A stretch of 64,000 nucleotides of DNA, from positions 1-64,000 of the forward strand of contig NZ_FNDD01000028.1 in assembly GCF_900100015.1 (NCBI RefSeq), written 5' to 3'. The position numbers were made by a program, and so were the translations under genes. Shown in pieces: positions 18,621 to 28,079 of this stretch. This stretch comes from Vibrio xiamenensis (GTDB lineage Bacteria > Pseudomonadota > Gammaproteobacteria > Enterobacterales > Vibrionaceae). Below the pieces are notes generated by a model that was not told the origin of the DNA, searched no databases, and saw only the letters and a program-made list of their open reading frames with translations. Numbering within the stretch: the first letter of the stretch is position 1; every line of letters starts with the position of its first letter.

Positions 18621-19484
18621 TTAATGCATTTTTTTTCTGGATTGATCGACAGATTCAAACAACTCGTTCACTTGGGTTGCGTCAAACGAGTATGTCGTGC
18701 CACAGTAATCACAATGTAGTGAAATTGCGCCAATTTCTGCAACGATATCATTAACTTCTGAGCGTTCCAGCGTGACGATGGCAGAGCCACTGCGCTCGCG
18801 AGAACAGCCACAGTGGAATTCTACCGCTTGCGGTTCAAACAAACGCACCTTTTCTTGGTTGTATAAACGGTAGAGCAATTCGTTGGCTTCGAGAGTAAAT
18901 AGCTCTTCATCTTTAACGGTGTTGGTCAACTGTTCAAGATGCTCGAAATCGTCGGCGCTGCCGGTACCGTCAGGCATGACTTGAATCAGCATGCCAGCGG
19001 CGTGTTTATCATCGCTACGAATCCATAGGCGCGTTTTAAGCTGCTCTGAATTGGCGAAGTAGTTTTCGATCACTTGAGTTAAGTTATCGCCTTCTAAACC
19101 AACCACACCTTGGTAGCGTTCACCTTGTTTTGGATCGATGGTGATCACCATGTGACCTTTACCCATCATCTCATGCAGCGTGGCGTTGTCGGCAATGTCA
19201 CCTTCCCAACGAGCAACACCACGGACTTTTTGATCGTGGTCGCCGTTGATAACCGCGAGCGATACCGGACCGTCACCTTGCAATTGAATGGTAATAGAAC
19301 CTTCAAATTTTAACGTCGCCGTTAATAGTGTGGTTGACACCAAAAGCTCACCCAACAGAGTTTGCAGCGCTGCTGGATATTCCTTGCTAGAAATGATTTG
19401 TTGGTACGTATCTTCCAATTGCACCAACTCGCCGCGTACAGATAAATCTTCAAATAAGTAGCGGTGTAATACATTGTTTGCCAT
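18621..19484 (-). CDS. hslO: Redox-activated chaperone Hsp33
   Basis: A cytosolic holdase that protects unfolding proteins during oxidative and heat stress. The C-terminal zinc centre is complete: HCGCSRERS near residue 233 and CDYCGTTYSF near 266, giving the four conserved cysteines whose oxidation activates the protein. The N-terminal domain begins NVLHRYLFEDLSVRGELVQL as in the family. It has 287 aa, the usual length. AGAGGAA precedes the ATG by eight bases. It lies 29 bases downstream of hslR on the same strand, forming the hslRO heat-shock pair. Confidence 0.96.
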   Translation of the reverse strand: MANNVLHRYLFEDLSVRGELVQLEDTYQQIISSKEYPAALQTLLGELLVSTTLLTATLKFEGSITIQLQGDGPVSLAVINGDHDQKVRGVARWEGDIADNATLHEMMGKGHMVITIDPKQGERYQGVVGLEGDNLTQVIENYFANSEQLKTRLWIRSDDKHAAGMLIQVMPDGTGSADDFEHLEQLTNTVKDEELFTLEANELLYRLYNQEKVRLFEPQAVEFHCGCSRERSGSAIVTLERSEVNDIVAEIGAISLHCDYCGTTYSFDATQVNELFESVDQSRKKMH

Positions 19485-19513
19485 GTGGCGATTCCTCTCG
19501 AGAATATTCCAGC

Positions 19514-19900
19514 TTATTGATGTTTAAATTTAATGATGTCGCGACGCTGCTTTTTATCCGGGCGACGCTCTGGGCTCGGATTGTGTGCGTTAAGCTTACG
19601 ACGCTGTGCTTCTTGCTCGCGTTTTTCGATGCTGTCGGCGGTTTCGCTATACAGCGTTTGCGCTTCTGGCGCTCCGCGACGTTGATCAGACACTTTTTCG
19701 ATAGTAACGGTTTTTTCTTCGTTACCTTGGCGCAGCGTAATCACCGCACCGAGTTCAACCATTTTACTTGGTTTACTGCGTTGGCCATTATAATGGACTT
19801 TACCGCCGTCGACCATGGTACGAGCAATCGAGCGAGTTTTGTAAAAACGCGCCGCCCACAGCCATTTATCCAAGCGAACGGCTTCGGTGTTGGAACCCAT
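19514..19900 (-). CDS. hslR: Ribosome-associated heat shock protein Hsp15
   Basis: An S4-domain RNA-binding protein that recycles stalled 50S subunits still carrying a nascent chain. Residues about 7-70 form the S4 domain (VRLDKWLWAARFYKTRS, then KVHYNGQRSKPSK), followed by a basic C-terminal tail with RRDKQRRDI-like character. The length is 128 aa. The ATG at 19900 is preferred; a TTG two codons upstream has better spacing to AGAGGT, so the start is slightly uncertain. It is divergent from gspC across about 284 bases without other genes. Confidence 0.95.
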   Translation of the reverse strand: MGSNTEAVRLDKWLWAARFYKTRSIARTMVDGGKVHYNGQRSKPSKMVELGAVITLRQGNEEKTVTIEKVSDQRRGAPEAQTLYSETADSIEKREQEAQRRKLNAHNPSPERRPDKKQRRDIIKFKHQ

Positions 19901-20184
19901 TGGCAAATATTACCTCTAAGGATGTACAGTGATGCCACTTTTGATAGATAACTAAACAATGGTGACAGCGCTCCCATTTTTCAAGCAAGATCTAAAAATC
20001 TACACTCGTCTCATACAATATGCTCAGAGTGGTATATTGTGTGGAATATTTTGTTTTGTAGATCGGCTATTAACTTAGTAGGATATGCACAACTTGAACA
20101 GCCTTGACTACTTGTATGAAAGGATTTGAACAAGTATAGGTCTGTGGTGTCACTATAGACTGAATTGACCACAAAGGAAGAAGC

Positions 20185-21138
20185 GTGAGTTTCCGCGATA
20201 TAACAACCAATCCATTACAGTTCTTACAACCCATACTCAAAAATCAAGCCCGTTTGAGCCGCATAGCAACCTGTATCCTTGCGCTTATTACTGCATGGTT
20301 ATTGGGGCAAATGGTGTGGTTATTTCTTCCCTCTTCCCCGATTTCACCATGGTCACCCAATTCTGGGGGCGCAGCAAATCATACGAAACCAAATCACCAA
20401 ATCGATGTCTCAGTTTTGCAGCGCAGCAACCTGTTTGGTCGTTACCAAGAACAAGAGAAAAAACCTCAACCGAAAGTGGTACAAGATGCGCCTAAGAGCC
20501 GCTTGAATGTTACTCTGGTTGGTGTCGTTATCAGTTCTGTGCAAGAAAAGAGTCTCGCTGTGATTGCTAATCATGGCGAGCAAGCGACTTACGGTGTTGG
20601 TGAAGTACTGGATGGTACTCGCGCTAAATTGGTCGCCGTACACAGCGATCGCGTGATTGTCGAAAACGACGGTCGCAACGAAACTGTGATGTTGCAAGGC
20701 ATCGATTACACTAAACGAACTTCGCCAAGCGCCCAGCGTGCTGACCCTGAAGATCGTGAGGTGCATAATAACGATGATCGCGAGCATGAAGAACAGGGTA
20801 ACGCTTCAAAACCGAAAAATGACTCGGTTGCGACAACCTTGGATGAAGTTCGTGCTCAAATAAAAGAAAACCCACAACAACTGTTCCAATACATTCGCAT
20901 GTCGATGGTAAAACGCGACAATGATGTGGTCGGTTATCGTTTAACCGCAGGCAAAAGCCCAGAGTTGTTTGAAGAAGTCGGTTTGCAAGATGGCGATATT
21001 GCCACCCAAATTAACGGCAACGATTTATCGGATCCAAAAGTGATGTCCGAGATATTTAAATCGATACCCGACTTAACAGAATTGAATTTAACGGTTGAAA
21101 GAGATGGTCAACCCTATGATATTTATATTGAATTATAA
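20185..21138 (+). CDS. gspC: Type II secretion protein GspC
   Basis: An inner-membrane bitopic protein linking the pseudopilus platform to the secretin. It has a short cytoplasmic N-terminus, one transmembrane helix at about 32-50, a periplasmic HR domain (about 70-170, SNLFGRYQ onward), a charged acidic linker (about 180-220), and a C-terminal PDZ domain (about 230-315, with LTAGKSPELFEEVGLQDGD split across strands). It starts at GTG 20185 with AAGGAAG upstream. Length 317 aa. It is the first gene of the gspC-N operon. Confidence 0.95.
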   Translation: MSFRDITTNPLQFLQPILKNQARLSRIATCILALITAWLLGQMVWLFLPSSPISPWSPNSGGAANHTKPNHQIDVSVLQRSNLFGRYQEQEKKPQPKVVQDAPKSRLNVTLVGVVISSVQEKSLAVIANHGEQATYGVGEVLDGTRAKLVAVHSDRVIVENDGRNETVMLQGIDYTKRTSPSAQRADPEDREVHNNDDREHEEQGNASKPKNDSVATTLDEVRAQIKENPQQLFQYIRMSMVKRDNDVVGYRLTAGKSPELFEEVGLQDGDIATQINGNDLSDPKVMSEIFKSIPDLTELNLTVERDGQPYDIYIEL

Positions 21139-21174
21139 GATTAGCGCGTTCGTTATTCTTCCAAGGAGAACACA

Positions 21175-23202
21175 GTGAAGCATTGGCTCAATAAAAGTGC
21201 CTGGTTATTGCTCGGGAGCCTATTAGCTTCGCCAATGGCCGTAGCGAATGAATACAGTGCCAGTTTTAAGGGTACCGATATTCAGGAGTTCATTAATATC
21301 GTTGGCCGCAATTTGGAAAAAACCATTATTGTGGATCCTTCGGTGCGCGGCAAAATTGATGTGCGCAGCTACGATATGCTTTCAGAAGACCAATATTACC
21401 GCTTCTTTTTGAATGTCTTGGAAGTTTATGGTTATGCCGTCATCGAAATGGATAATGGTGTTCTGAAAGTCATCAAATCCAAAGATGCCAAAACCTCAGC
21501 GATTCCTGTGGTTGGCGACGACAGCGCTAAAGGCGATGCGGTCGTCACGCGTGTCGTTGCGGTGCGTAATGTCTCAGTGCGCGAGCTATCGCCACTTTTG
21601 CGCCAGCTTAACGATAATGCCGGTGCGGGTAACGTGGTGCACTATGACCCAGCCAATATCATCTTGATCACTGGCCGCGCTGCAGTCGTTAACCGTTTGG
21701 CCGATATCATCAAACGTGTTGACCAAGCCGGCAACAAAGACATTGAAGTGGTGGAGCTTAATAACGCGTCTGCTGCGGAAATGGTGCGCATTGTTGATGC
21801 ACTAAACAAAACCCAAGATGCCAAAAACACCCCAGCATTTCTTGAGCCTAAGCTGGTGGCCGATGATCGCACCAACTCAATCTTGATTTCTGGTGAGCCG
21901 CAAGTGCGTGCGCGCCTCAAACGCATCATAAAGCAACTCGATGTCGAAATGGCGACCAAAGGCAATAACAAGGTTATCTACCTGAAATACGCCAAGGCCG
22001 AAGAGGTGGTCGATGTGCTGAAAGGGGTTTCTGAAAACCTGCAAGCTGAAAAAAGCGGTGATGGCAAATCATCGTCGAGCAGCAAAGGCCGTGACCAAGT
22101 GCTGATCGCAGCGCACGCGGGTACCAACTCGTTAGTGATTACTGCGCCGCCAGATATCATGCTCGCCCTGCAAGATGTGATTTCTCAGCTCGATATTCGC
22201 CGTGCTCAAGTGCTGATTGAAGCGTTGATCGTAGAAATGTCGGAAGGTGACGGTATTAGCCTTGGCGTACAATGGGGCTCGCTGGAAAGCGGTTCGGTCA
22301 TTCAGTACGGCAATAGCTCGGCGCAAATTGGCCAAGTGATGGTGGGTTTGGAAGAAGCGAAAGATACTCAAACCGAAGAGAGTTACTGGGATTCTGACGA
22401 CGACGAATGGGTGACTCGCCAATCAACCGAAGAAGGCGATTATTCAACCTTAGCATCGGCGCTATCTGGCGTGAATGGTGCGGCGGTGAGCGTGCTGATG
22501 GGCGACTGGACAGCGCTGATTGAAGCGGTATCCAATAACTCAACCTCAAACATTCTGTCTTCGCCAAGTATTACCGTGATGGACAACGACGAAGCGTCGT
22601 TCATCGTTGGTGAAGAAGTTCCGGTTATCACTGGTTCTGCCGCGGGTTCAAATAACGAAAACCCGTTCCAAACCGTGGATCGTAAAGAAGTCGGTATTAA
22701 GCTAAAAGTGACGCCACAGATCAACGAAGGCGACTCTGTGCAGCTTAAAATCGAGCAAGAAGTATCGAACGTTTTAGGTGCCAATGGTGCGGTTGACGTA
22801 CGTTTTGCTAAACGTCAGCTCAATACCTCGGTGATGGTTAACGATGGTCAAATGATTGTACTCGGCGGTTTGATTGACGAGCGCGCCGTTGAAAGTGAGT
22901 CAAAAGTACCGCTACTTGGCGACATTCCTGTCCTTGGCTACTTGTTCAAATCAACCTCAACCGAAGTGCAAAAACGCAACCTGATGGTGTTCCTCAAGCC
23001 AACCATTATTCGTGATGGCGTGACGGCGGATGGTATCACCCAGCGTAAGTACAACTTCATTCGCGCAGAGCAACTGTACAAAGCGGATAAAGGTTTAACC
23101 TTGATGGATAACGACAACATTCCAGTGATGCCGAAATACGGTGATGACATGGGACATCCTGCGGAAATTCAAGCCTTTATCGAACAGATGGAAAGCAAAT
23201 AA
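21175..23202 (+). CDS. gspD: Type II secretion outer-membrane secretin GspD
   Basis: Forms the multimeric outer-membrane channel. A signal peptide of about 24 residues (ends PMAVA) precedes the N0 domain (SFKGTDIQEFINIVG), N1-N3 domains (about 120-330) and the secretin core, with the signature VPLLGDIPVLGYLFKS near residue 580 and an S-domain tail. A serine-rich loop (GDGKSSSSSKGRD) lies in N3. It has 675 aa. GTG start with CAAGGAGAA upstream. It lies 36 bases after gspC. Confidence 0.97.
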   Translation: MKHWLNKSAWLLLGSLLASPMAVANEYSASFKGTDIQEFINIVGRNLEKTIIVDPSVRGKIDVRSYDMLSEDQYYRFFLNVLEVYGYAVIEMDNGVLKVIKSKDAKTSAIPVVGDDSAKGDAVVTRVVAVRNVSVRELSPLLRQLNDNAGAGNVVHYDPANIILITGRAAVVNRLADIIKRVDQAGNKDIEVVELNNASAAEMVRIVDALNKTQDAKNTPAFLEPKLVADDRTNSILISGEPQVRARLKRIIKQLDVEMATKGNNKVIYLKYAKAEEVVDVLKGVSENLQAEKSGDGKSSSSSKGRDQVLIAAHAGTNSLVITAPPDIMLALQDVISQLDIRRAQVLIEALIVEMSEGDGISLGVQWGSLESGSVIQYGNSSAQIGQVMVGLEEAKDTQTEESYWDSDDDEWVTRQSTEEGDYSTLASALSGVNGAAVSVLMGDWTALIEAVSNNSTSNILSSPSITVMDNDEASFIVGEEVPVITGSAAGSNNENPFQTVDRKEVGIKLKVTPQINEGDSVQLKIEQEVSNVLGANGAVDVRFAKRQLNTSVMVNDGQMIVLGGLIDERAVESESKVPLLGDIPVLGYLFKSTSTEVQKRNLMVFLKPTIIRDGVTADGITQRKYNFIRAEQLYKADKGLTLMDNDNIPVMPKYGDDMGHPAEIQAFIEQMESK

Positions 23203-23204
23203 TT

Positions 23205-24701
23205 ATGAGTGAAACTCTCTCGGCCGCTGCCGCTTATCGCCGATTGCCATTCAGTTTTGCCAATCGCTTTAAGTTGGTACTGGAAACCAATCAAGAACAG
23301 CTGGTGCTGTACTATGTTGCACCACTGGCGGTTGAAGCCTTGCTTGAAGTACGCCGTGTTGCCGCCGAGAGTTTTACTTTAGTTGAAATTGACCGTGAAG
23401 CATTTGAGCTGAAATTAACCGCTGCGTATCAACGTGATTCGTCGGAAGCGCGTCAGTTGATGGAAGATCTTGGCGCCGATAAAGAAGACTTTTTCTCGCT
23501 AGCTGAAGAGTTACCTCAAGACGAAGACTTGCTGGAATCGGAAGACGATGCGCCGATCATCAAATTGATCAACGCCATGCTTGGCGAAGCGATCAAAGAA
23601 GGCGCGTCGGATATTCACATCGAAACCTTTGAGAAAATTCTCTCGATTCGTTTTCGCGTTGATGGTGTATTGCGTGAAGTGCTATCACCAAGTCGCAAAC
23701 TGGCACCGCTGGTGGTATCGCGGATTAAGGTTATGGCCAAACTCGACATCGCTGAAAAACGAGTGCCTCAAGATGGCCGTATCTCGTTGCGTATCGGTGG
23801 CCGCGCAGTTGATGTGCGGGTTTCAACCATGCCGTCATCGCATGGCGAACGCGTGGTAATGCGTCTGCTCGACAAAAACGCCACGCGTCTTGATTTGCAT
23901 AGTTTGGGGATGACGCCATCCACTCACGAAAAATTCCGCCATATCATCGAACGTCCACACGGTATTTTACTGGTGACCGGTCCAACCGGTTCGGGTAAAT
24001 CCACCACTTTGTATGCTGGCTTGCAAGAGCTGAACAGCAACGAACGCAACATTCTCACCGTTGAAGATCCGATCGAATTTGATATCGACGGCATCGGCCA
24101 AACTCAAGTTAACCCTAAAGTCGACATGACCTTTGCTCGCGGGCTGCGCGCAATTTTGCGTCAAGACCCAGACGTGGTGATGATCGGTGAGATTCGTGAC
24201 TTGGAAACCGCGCAAATTGCGGTTCAAGCGTCATTAACCGGTCACTTGGTTCTGTCGACCTTGCACACCAATACCGCGATCGGTGCGATTACCCGTTTGC
24301 GTGATATGGGTATTGAACCATTTTTGATCTCTTCATCGCTACTAGGTGTGTTGGCGCAGCGCTTGGTACGTACTTTGTGTTCAGACTGCAAACAGCCCTT
24401 TGCAGCCAACAAAGAGCAGAAACAACTGTTTGGCTTGGAGGAGCATGAAGAGCTGACGCTGCATCGTGCCCATGGCTGTGAGAAGTGTAATCACAAAGGC
24501 TACCGTGGCCGAACCGGTATTCATGAGTTGCTTTTGATTGACGATGCGGTGCAAGAATTGATTCACAGTGAAGCGGGCGAGCAAGCGATTGAACGTGCGG
24601 TGCGCGATCACACGCCAAGTATTCGCAGTGATGGCTTGTCCAAAGTCCGTCTTGGGATCACCAGCCTTGAAGAAGTGATGCGGGTGACCAAGGAAGTATA
24701 A
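23205..24701 (+). CDS. gspE: Type II secretion assembly ATPase GspE
   Basis: The cytosolic hexameric ATPase that powers pseudopilus growth. The N1E domain (about 1-90) binds GspL. The AAA domain has Walker A GPTGSGKSTT near 258, an Asp box, Walker B-like IGEIRDLETA near 320 and a His box. The zinc-binding tetracysteine motif LCSDC...CEKC lies near 390-430, as in GspE/EpsE. It has 498 aa. It begins two bases after gspD and its stop shares a base with the gspF start. Confidence 0.97.
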   Translation: MSETLSAAAAYRRLPFSFANRFKLVLETNQEQLVLYYVAPLAVEALLEVRRVAAESFTLVEIDREAFELKLTAAYQRDSSEARQLMEDLGADKEDFFSLAEELPQDEDLLESEDDAPIIKLINAMLGEAIKEGASDIHIETFEKILSIRFRVDGVLREVLSPSRKLAPLVVSRIKVMAKLDIAEKRVPQDGRISLRIGGRAVDVRVSTMPSSHGERVVMRLLDKNATRLDLHSLGMTPSTHEKFRHIIERPHGILLVTGPTGSGKSTTLYAGLQELNSNERNILTVEDPIEFDIDGIGQTQVNPKVDMTFARGLRAILRQDPDVVMIGEIRDLETAQIAVQASLTGHLVLSTLHTNTAIGAITRLRDMGIEPFLISSSLLGVLAQRLVRTLCSDCKQPFAANKEQKQLFGLEEHEELTLHRAHGCEKCNHKGYRGRTGIHELLLIDDAVQELIHSEAGEQAIERAVRDHTPSIRSDGLSKVRLGITSLEEVMRVTKEV

Positions 24702-25939
24702 TGGCAGCATTTGAATACAAAGCGCTCGACGCCAAAGGCAAAACCAAACGCGGTGTCCTTGAAGGGGATAATGCGCGTCAGGTACGCGCGCGGCTGAAAG
24801 AGCAAGGCCTGATTCCAGTTGAAGTCGTTACCACCCGTTCGGGCAATAACAGCGGCGGTCAGCACAACAAAGCGCAACCTGCGGCGGTGTCTTTCAAACG
24901 TGGCATCAGCACGCCGGATTTGGCGTTGATTACGCGCCAGTTATCGACCTTAGTGCAATCGGGTATGCCACTTGAAGAGTGTTTGCGTGCGGTGTCTGAG
25001 CAATCCGAAAAGCCGCGTATTCGTAATATGTTGTTGGCGGTACGCTCGAAAGTCACCGAAGGTTATACCTTGGCAGACAGCCTTGGCGACTACCCCCATA
25101 TTTTTGATGAACTGTTTCGCTCGATGGTTTCGGCGGGTGAAAAATCCGGTCACTTGGATGCGGTGCTAGAACGTCTGGCGGATTACGCCGAAAACCGCCA
25201 GAAAATGCGCTCTAAACTGCAACAAGCGATGATCTACCCGATTGTGCTGGTGGTGTTTGCGGTGTGTATCGTGGCGTTTTTGCTCGCGGCGGTGGTGCCA
25301 AAAATCGTCGGCCAATTTGTCCAGATGGGCCAAGAACTGCCGAAATCAACCCAATTTTTGCTGTCATCCAGTGACTTTATCAAGCACTGGGGGGTGGTGA
25401 TTTTAGTGCTGGTAGTGATTGGCACTTACGTCGGTAAATGGGCGCTGAGTAAGCCCAATTTGCGTTTGAAGTGGGATCGCAAAATTGTTTCTATGCCATT
25501 GATTGGTAAGATTTCTCGTGGCTTAAATACCTCGCGTTTTGCCCGTACTTTATCGATCTGTACTTCAAGTGCGGTGCCGATTTTGGACGGCATGAAAGTC
25601 GCGGTTGATGTAATGTCTAACCACTACGTCAAACAGCAAGTTTTGTTGGCGACCGACAACGTTCGCGAAGGGGCGAGCCTGCGCAAAGCGCTGGAACAAA
25701 CCAAACTGTTCCCACCAATGATGCTGCATATGATTGCCAGTGGTGAACAGAGTGGTGAGCTTGAAAGCATGCTCACCCGCGCAGCAGATAACCAAGATAC
25801 AAACTTTGAGTCGACGGTGAATATCGCCTTGGGCATTTTCACTCCCGCACTGATTGCTCTGATGGCCGGCCTAGTGCTGTTTATCGTCATGGCAACCATG
25901 ATGCCGATTCTAGAGATGAATAACTTAATGAGTGGCTAG
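24701..25939 (+). CDS. gspF: Type II secretion platform protein GspF
   Basis: A polytopic inner-membrane protein at the base of the pseudopilus. It has two homologous GspF domains (about 70-195 and 275-400), each ending in transmembrane helices (IVLVVFAVCIVAFLLAAVV; ILVLVVIGTYVGKWAL; ALIALMAGLVLFIVMATMM). Motifs SGMPLEECL, VSAGEKSGHLD and IASGEQSGELE are family hallmarks. It has 412 aa. Its ATG overlaps the gspE stop (TAATG). Confidence 0.97.
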   Translation: MAAFEYKALDAKGKTKRGVLEGDNARQVRARLKEQGLIPVEVVTTRSGNNSGGQHNKAQPAAVSFKRGISTPDLALITRQLSTLVQSGMPLEECLRAVSEQSEKPRIRNMLLAVRSKVTEGYTLADSLGDYPHIFDELFRSMVSAGEKSGHLDAVLERLADYAENRQKMRSKLQQAMIYPIVLVVFAVCIVAFLLAAVVPKIVGQFVQMGQELPKSTQFLLSSSDFIKHWGVVILVLVVIGTYVGKWALSKPNLRLKWDRKIVSMPLIGKISRGLNTSRFARTLSICTSSAVPILDGMKVAVDVMSNHYVKQQVLLATDNVREGASLRKALEQTKLFPPMMLHMIASGEQSGELESMLTRAADNQDTNFESTVNIALGIFTPALIALMAGLVLFIVMATMMPILEMNNLMSG

Positions 25940-25979
25940 GGCGACACCTTAAGGTGTTCGCTACCAATTGGAGAAACAA

Positions 25980-26423
25980 ATGAAACGCATGTATAAGAAG
26001 CAGTCGGGCTTTACCCTATTAGAAGTCATGGTTGTCGTGGTCATTTTAGGTATTTTGGCAAGCTTTGTGGTTCCTAACCTGTTAGGTAACAAAGAGAAAG
26101 CCGACCAACAAAAAGCCATTACCGATATTGTCGCGTTGGAAAACTCACTGGATATGTACAAACTCGACAACAGTGTTTACCCAACCACTGACCAAGGCTT
26201 AGAAGGTTTGGTGAAAAAACCAAGCAGCCCAGAGCCACGTAACTACCGTGATGGCGGTTACATCAAGCGTCTGCCAACCGACCCATGGGGCAATGAATAC
26301 CAATACCTAAGCCCTGGCGATAAAGGCACTATCGATGTGTTCACTTTTGGCGCAGATGGCCAAGAAGGCGGCGAAGGCATTAACGCAGACATCGGCAACT
26401 GGAATCTTCAAGATTATCAATAA
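25980..26423 (+). CDS. gspG: Major pseudopilin GspG
   Basis: The main subunit of the type II secretion pseudopilus. The short basic leader is cleaved by prepilin peptidase at G/FTLLEV (Glu5 present), followed by the hydrophobic helix VVVVILGILASFVVPNLL. The C-terminal calcium-binding region is suggested by PTDPWGNEY and TFGADGQEGGEG. It has 147 aa. ATG at 25980 with TTGGAGA seven bases upstream; an upstream TTG is less likely. A terminator-like hairpin follows eight bases after its stop, before gspH. Confidence 0.96.
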   Translation: MKRMYKKQSGFTLLEVMVVVVILGILASFVVPNLLGNKEKADQQKAITDIVALENSLDMYKLDNSVYPTTDQGLEGLVKKPSSPEPRNYRDGGYIKRLPTDPWGNEYQYLSPGDKGTIDVFTFGADGQEGGEGINADIGNWNLQDYQ

Positions 26424-26430
26424 TATTTTA

Positions 26431-26454
26431 GGGCAGGCTCAGCCTGCCCGTTTT
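26431..26454 (+). terminator. Terminator-like hairpin between gspG and gspH
   Basis: GGGCAGGCT-c-AGCCTGCCC is followed by GTTTTTC. It is a strong stem with a U tract, located inside the operon right after the major pseudopilin gene and before gspH. It probably causes partial termination or protects the gspG 3' end. Confidence 0.75.
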
Positions 26455-26460
26455 TCGTCT

Positions 26461-27051
26461 ATGTCTCGCCCATGCGGTTTCACATTACTTGAAATTCTTT
26501 TGGTGCTAGTCCTGTTAGCCGTGGCGTCCGTTGCGGTCATTGGCACGCTTCCAACCAGCGCTTCCGACGTTGCCAAGCAGCAAGCAAGAAGTTTTTTTCA
26601 GCGTATCCAATTGCTTAATGAAGAAGCTCTGCTCAGTGGCAAAGAGTTCGGTTTGCGAGTCGACGAAAAAAAATCGCGCTACACCTTAATGCAACTTGGC
26701 GATAAAGGCTGGGAAGAACTCACTTTGAATGATATTCCTGCGGTCACTGAGCTGAGTGATGGCGTGGTGATGCAATTCGATTTGGGCAGCAGCGCTTGGC
26801 AAGATAAAGACCGCCTGTTTGATCCCAATGAAAGCTTGTTTGACGACGATAAATTTGCCGAAGAAAAGAGCGAGAAAAAACTGCCGGCACCGCAAGTTCT
26901 GATCACCTCAAGTGGTGAGATTACCGCTTTTACTTTGGCTCTGCATTTACCTCGTCAAGGGGTTAACGATGGCTGGCGAATCATCGCTCGTGAAAACGGC
27001 GCTATCGCAATTTTGGCGCCCGGAGAACGTGATGAGCAAGCCAAGTCATAA
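26461..27051 (+). CDS. gspH: Minor pseudopilin GspH
   Basis: A 196-aa pseudopilin. The cleavage site G/FTLLEILLV with Glu5 and a hydrophobic helix (LVLVLLAVASVAVIG) are followed by a beta-rich globular domain. The ATG at 26461 (MSRPCG) gives the usual short leader. It has no strong ribosome-binding site and lies directly after the hairpin, so its expression is likely lower than that of gspG. It overlaps gspI by 20 bases. Confidence 0.93.
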   Translation: MSRPCGFTLLEILLVLVLLAVASVAVIGTLPTSASDVAKQQARSFFQRIQLLNEEALLSGKEFGLRVDEKKSRYTLMQLGDKGWEELTLNDIPAVTELSDGVVMQFDLGSSAWQDKDRLFDPNESLFDDDKFAEEKSEKKLPAPQVLITSSGEITAFTLALHLPRQGVNDGWRIIARENGAIAILAPGERDEQAKS

Positions 27052-27412
27052 CGCGCGCGGCATGACGCTGCTCGAAGTGCTGATTGCGTTGGCCATATTT
27101 GCTACCGCGGCGATCGCCATCATACGTTCGGTGAGCCAACACATTAATACCCTAACCTATCTGGAAGAAAAGACTTTCGCCTCGCTGGTGGTCGATAACC
27201 AGATGGCAAAAGTCATGCTTGGTGAAGGGGCTTTGACCAAGCAAAAAGGCAAAGAAGAGATGGCGGGTCGCACTTGGTATTGGCAAATTACGCCAGTGAA
27301 AACGGCCAATAATTTACTCCAAGCGTTTACGGTAAGTGTGGCGGCGAGCGAGAAAGGCGCGCCGATTTTGTCGGTCAGCAGTTATGTGGAGCCGCAAGAT
27401 GCCAGCGAATAA
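27032..27412 (+). CDS. gspI: Minor pseudopilin GspI
   Basis: A small pseudopilin of 126 aa with leader MSKPSHNARG and cleavage at G/MTLLEVLIAL (Glu5 present). GspI is the core of the GspI-J-K tip complex that primes pseudopilus assembly. The ATG at 27032 lies inside the end of gspH with GGAGAACGTG upstream. It overlaps gspJ by 14 bases. Confidence 0.94.
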   Translation: MSKPSHNARGMTLLEVLIALAIFATAAIAIIRSVSQHINTLTYLEEKTFASLVVDNQMAKVMLGEGALTKQKGKEEMAGRTWYWQITPVKTANNLLQAFTVSVAASEKGAPILSVSSYVEPQDASE

Positions 27413-28079
27413 ACGTCAGCGTAGCCAAGGATTTACCCTTATTGAAGTGCTGGTGGCGATTGCGATTTTTGCCAGTTTAAGCGTCGGCGCTTACCAAGTG
27501 CTTAATCAAGTTAGCCGCAGTAACGAGTTGTCGCAGGAAAAATCTCAGCGTCTGAAAGAATTACAGCGGGCGATGATCATCCTCGATAACGATTTTCGCC
27601 AAATGACCGCGCGCACGATGCGTAGCGAAGGTGAAGAGCCATCAACCAAGTTGTTGTTATGGCAAGAATACTTATTAGATTCCGATAGCCAAGGCGTGAT
27701 GTTTGCGCGCGGCGGATGGCAAAATCCCCAGCAGCAATTTCCACGCGGTGAAGTCACTAAAGTGGGCTATCGAATTAAAGACGATGTGCTCGAGCGAGTG
27801 TGGTGGCGCTACCCGGATACGCCAGCTGGCCAAGAGAGTTTAAGCCGTCCGATTTTGACCAAAGTGAAATCTTGGTCTATGAGCTTTTTTGATGGCAAAC
27901 AGTGGCAACAAGAGTGGCAGCAAGACAATACTCTGCCCAAAGCGGTCGATATTAAGCTCAATCTGGAAGATTACGGTGAGATTGAGCGGATTTATCTCAC
28001 CACTGGCGCGACCTTAACCAGCAGCGCTGACAGCGAAGAGGAGTCGAGTAGTGATACCTCGAGCAACAGTGACGACTAA
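27399..28079 (+). CDS. gspJ: Minor pseudopilin GspJ
   Basis: A 226-aa pseudopilin with leader MPANKRQRSQG cleaved before FTLIEVLVAI (Glu5 present), then a globular domain ending in a serine/acid-rich tail (SSADSEEESSSDT). It forms the tip complex with GspI and GspK. The ATG lies inside gspI, with overlap suggesting translational coupling. Confidence 0.94.
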   Translation: MPANKRQRSQGFTLIEVLVAIAIFASLSVGAYQVLNQVSRSNELSQEKSQRLKELQRAMIILDNDFRQMTARTMRSEGEEPSTKLLLWQEYLLDSDSQGVMFARGGWQNPQQQFPRGEVTKVGYRIKDDVLERVWWRYPDTPAGQESLSRPILTKVKSWSMSFFDGKQWQQEWQQDNTLPKAVDIKLNLEDYGEIERIYLTTGATLTSSADSEEESSSDTSSNSDD

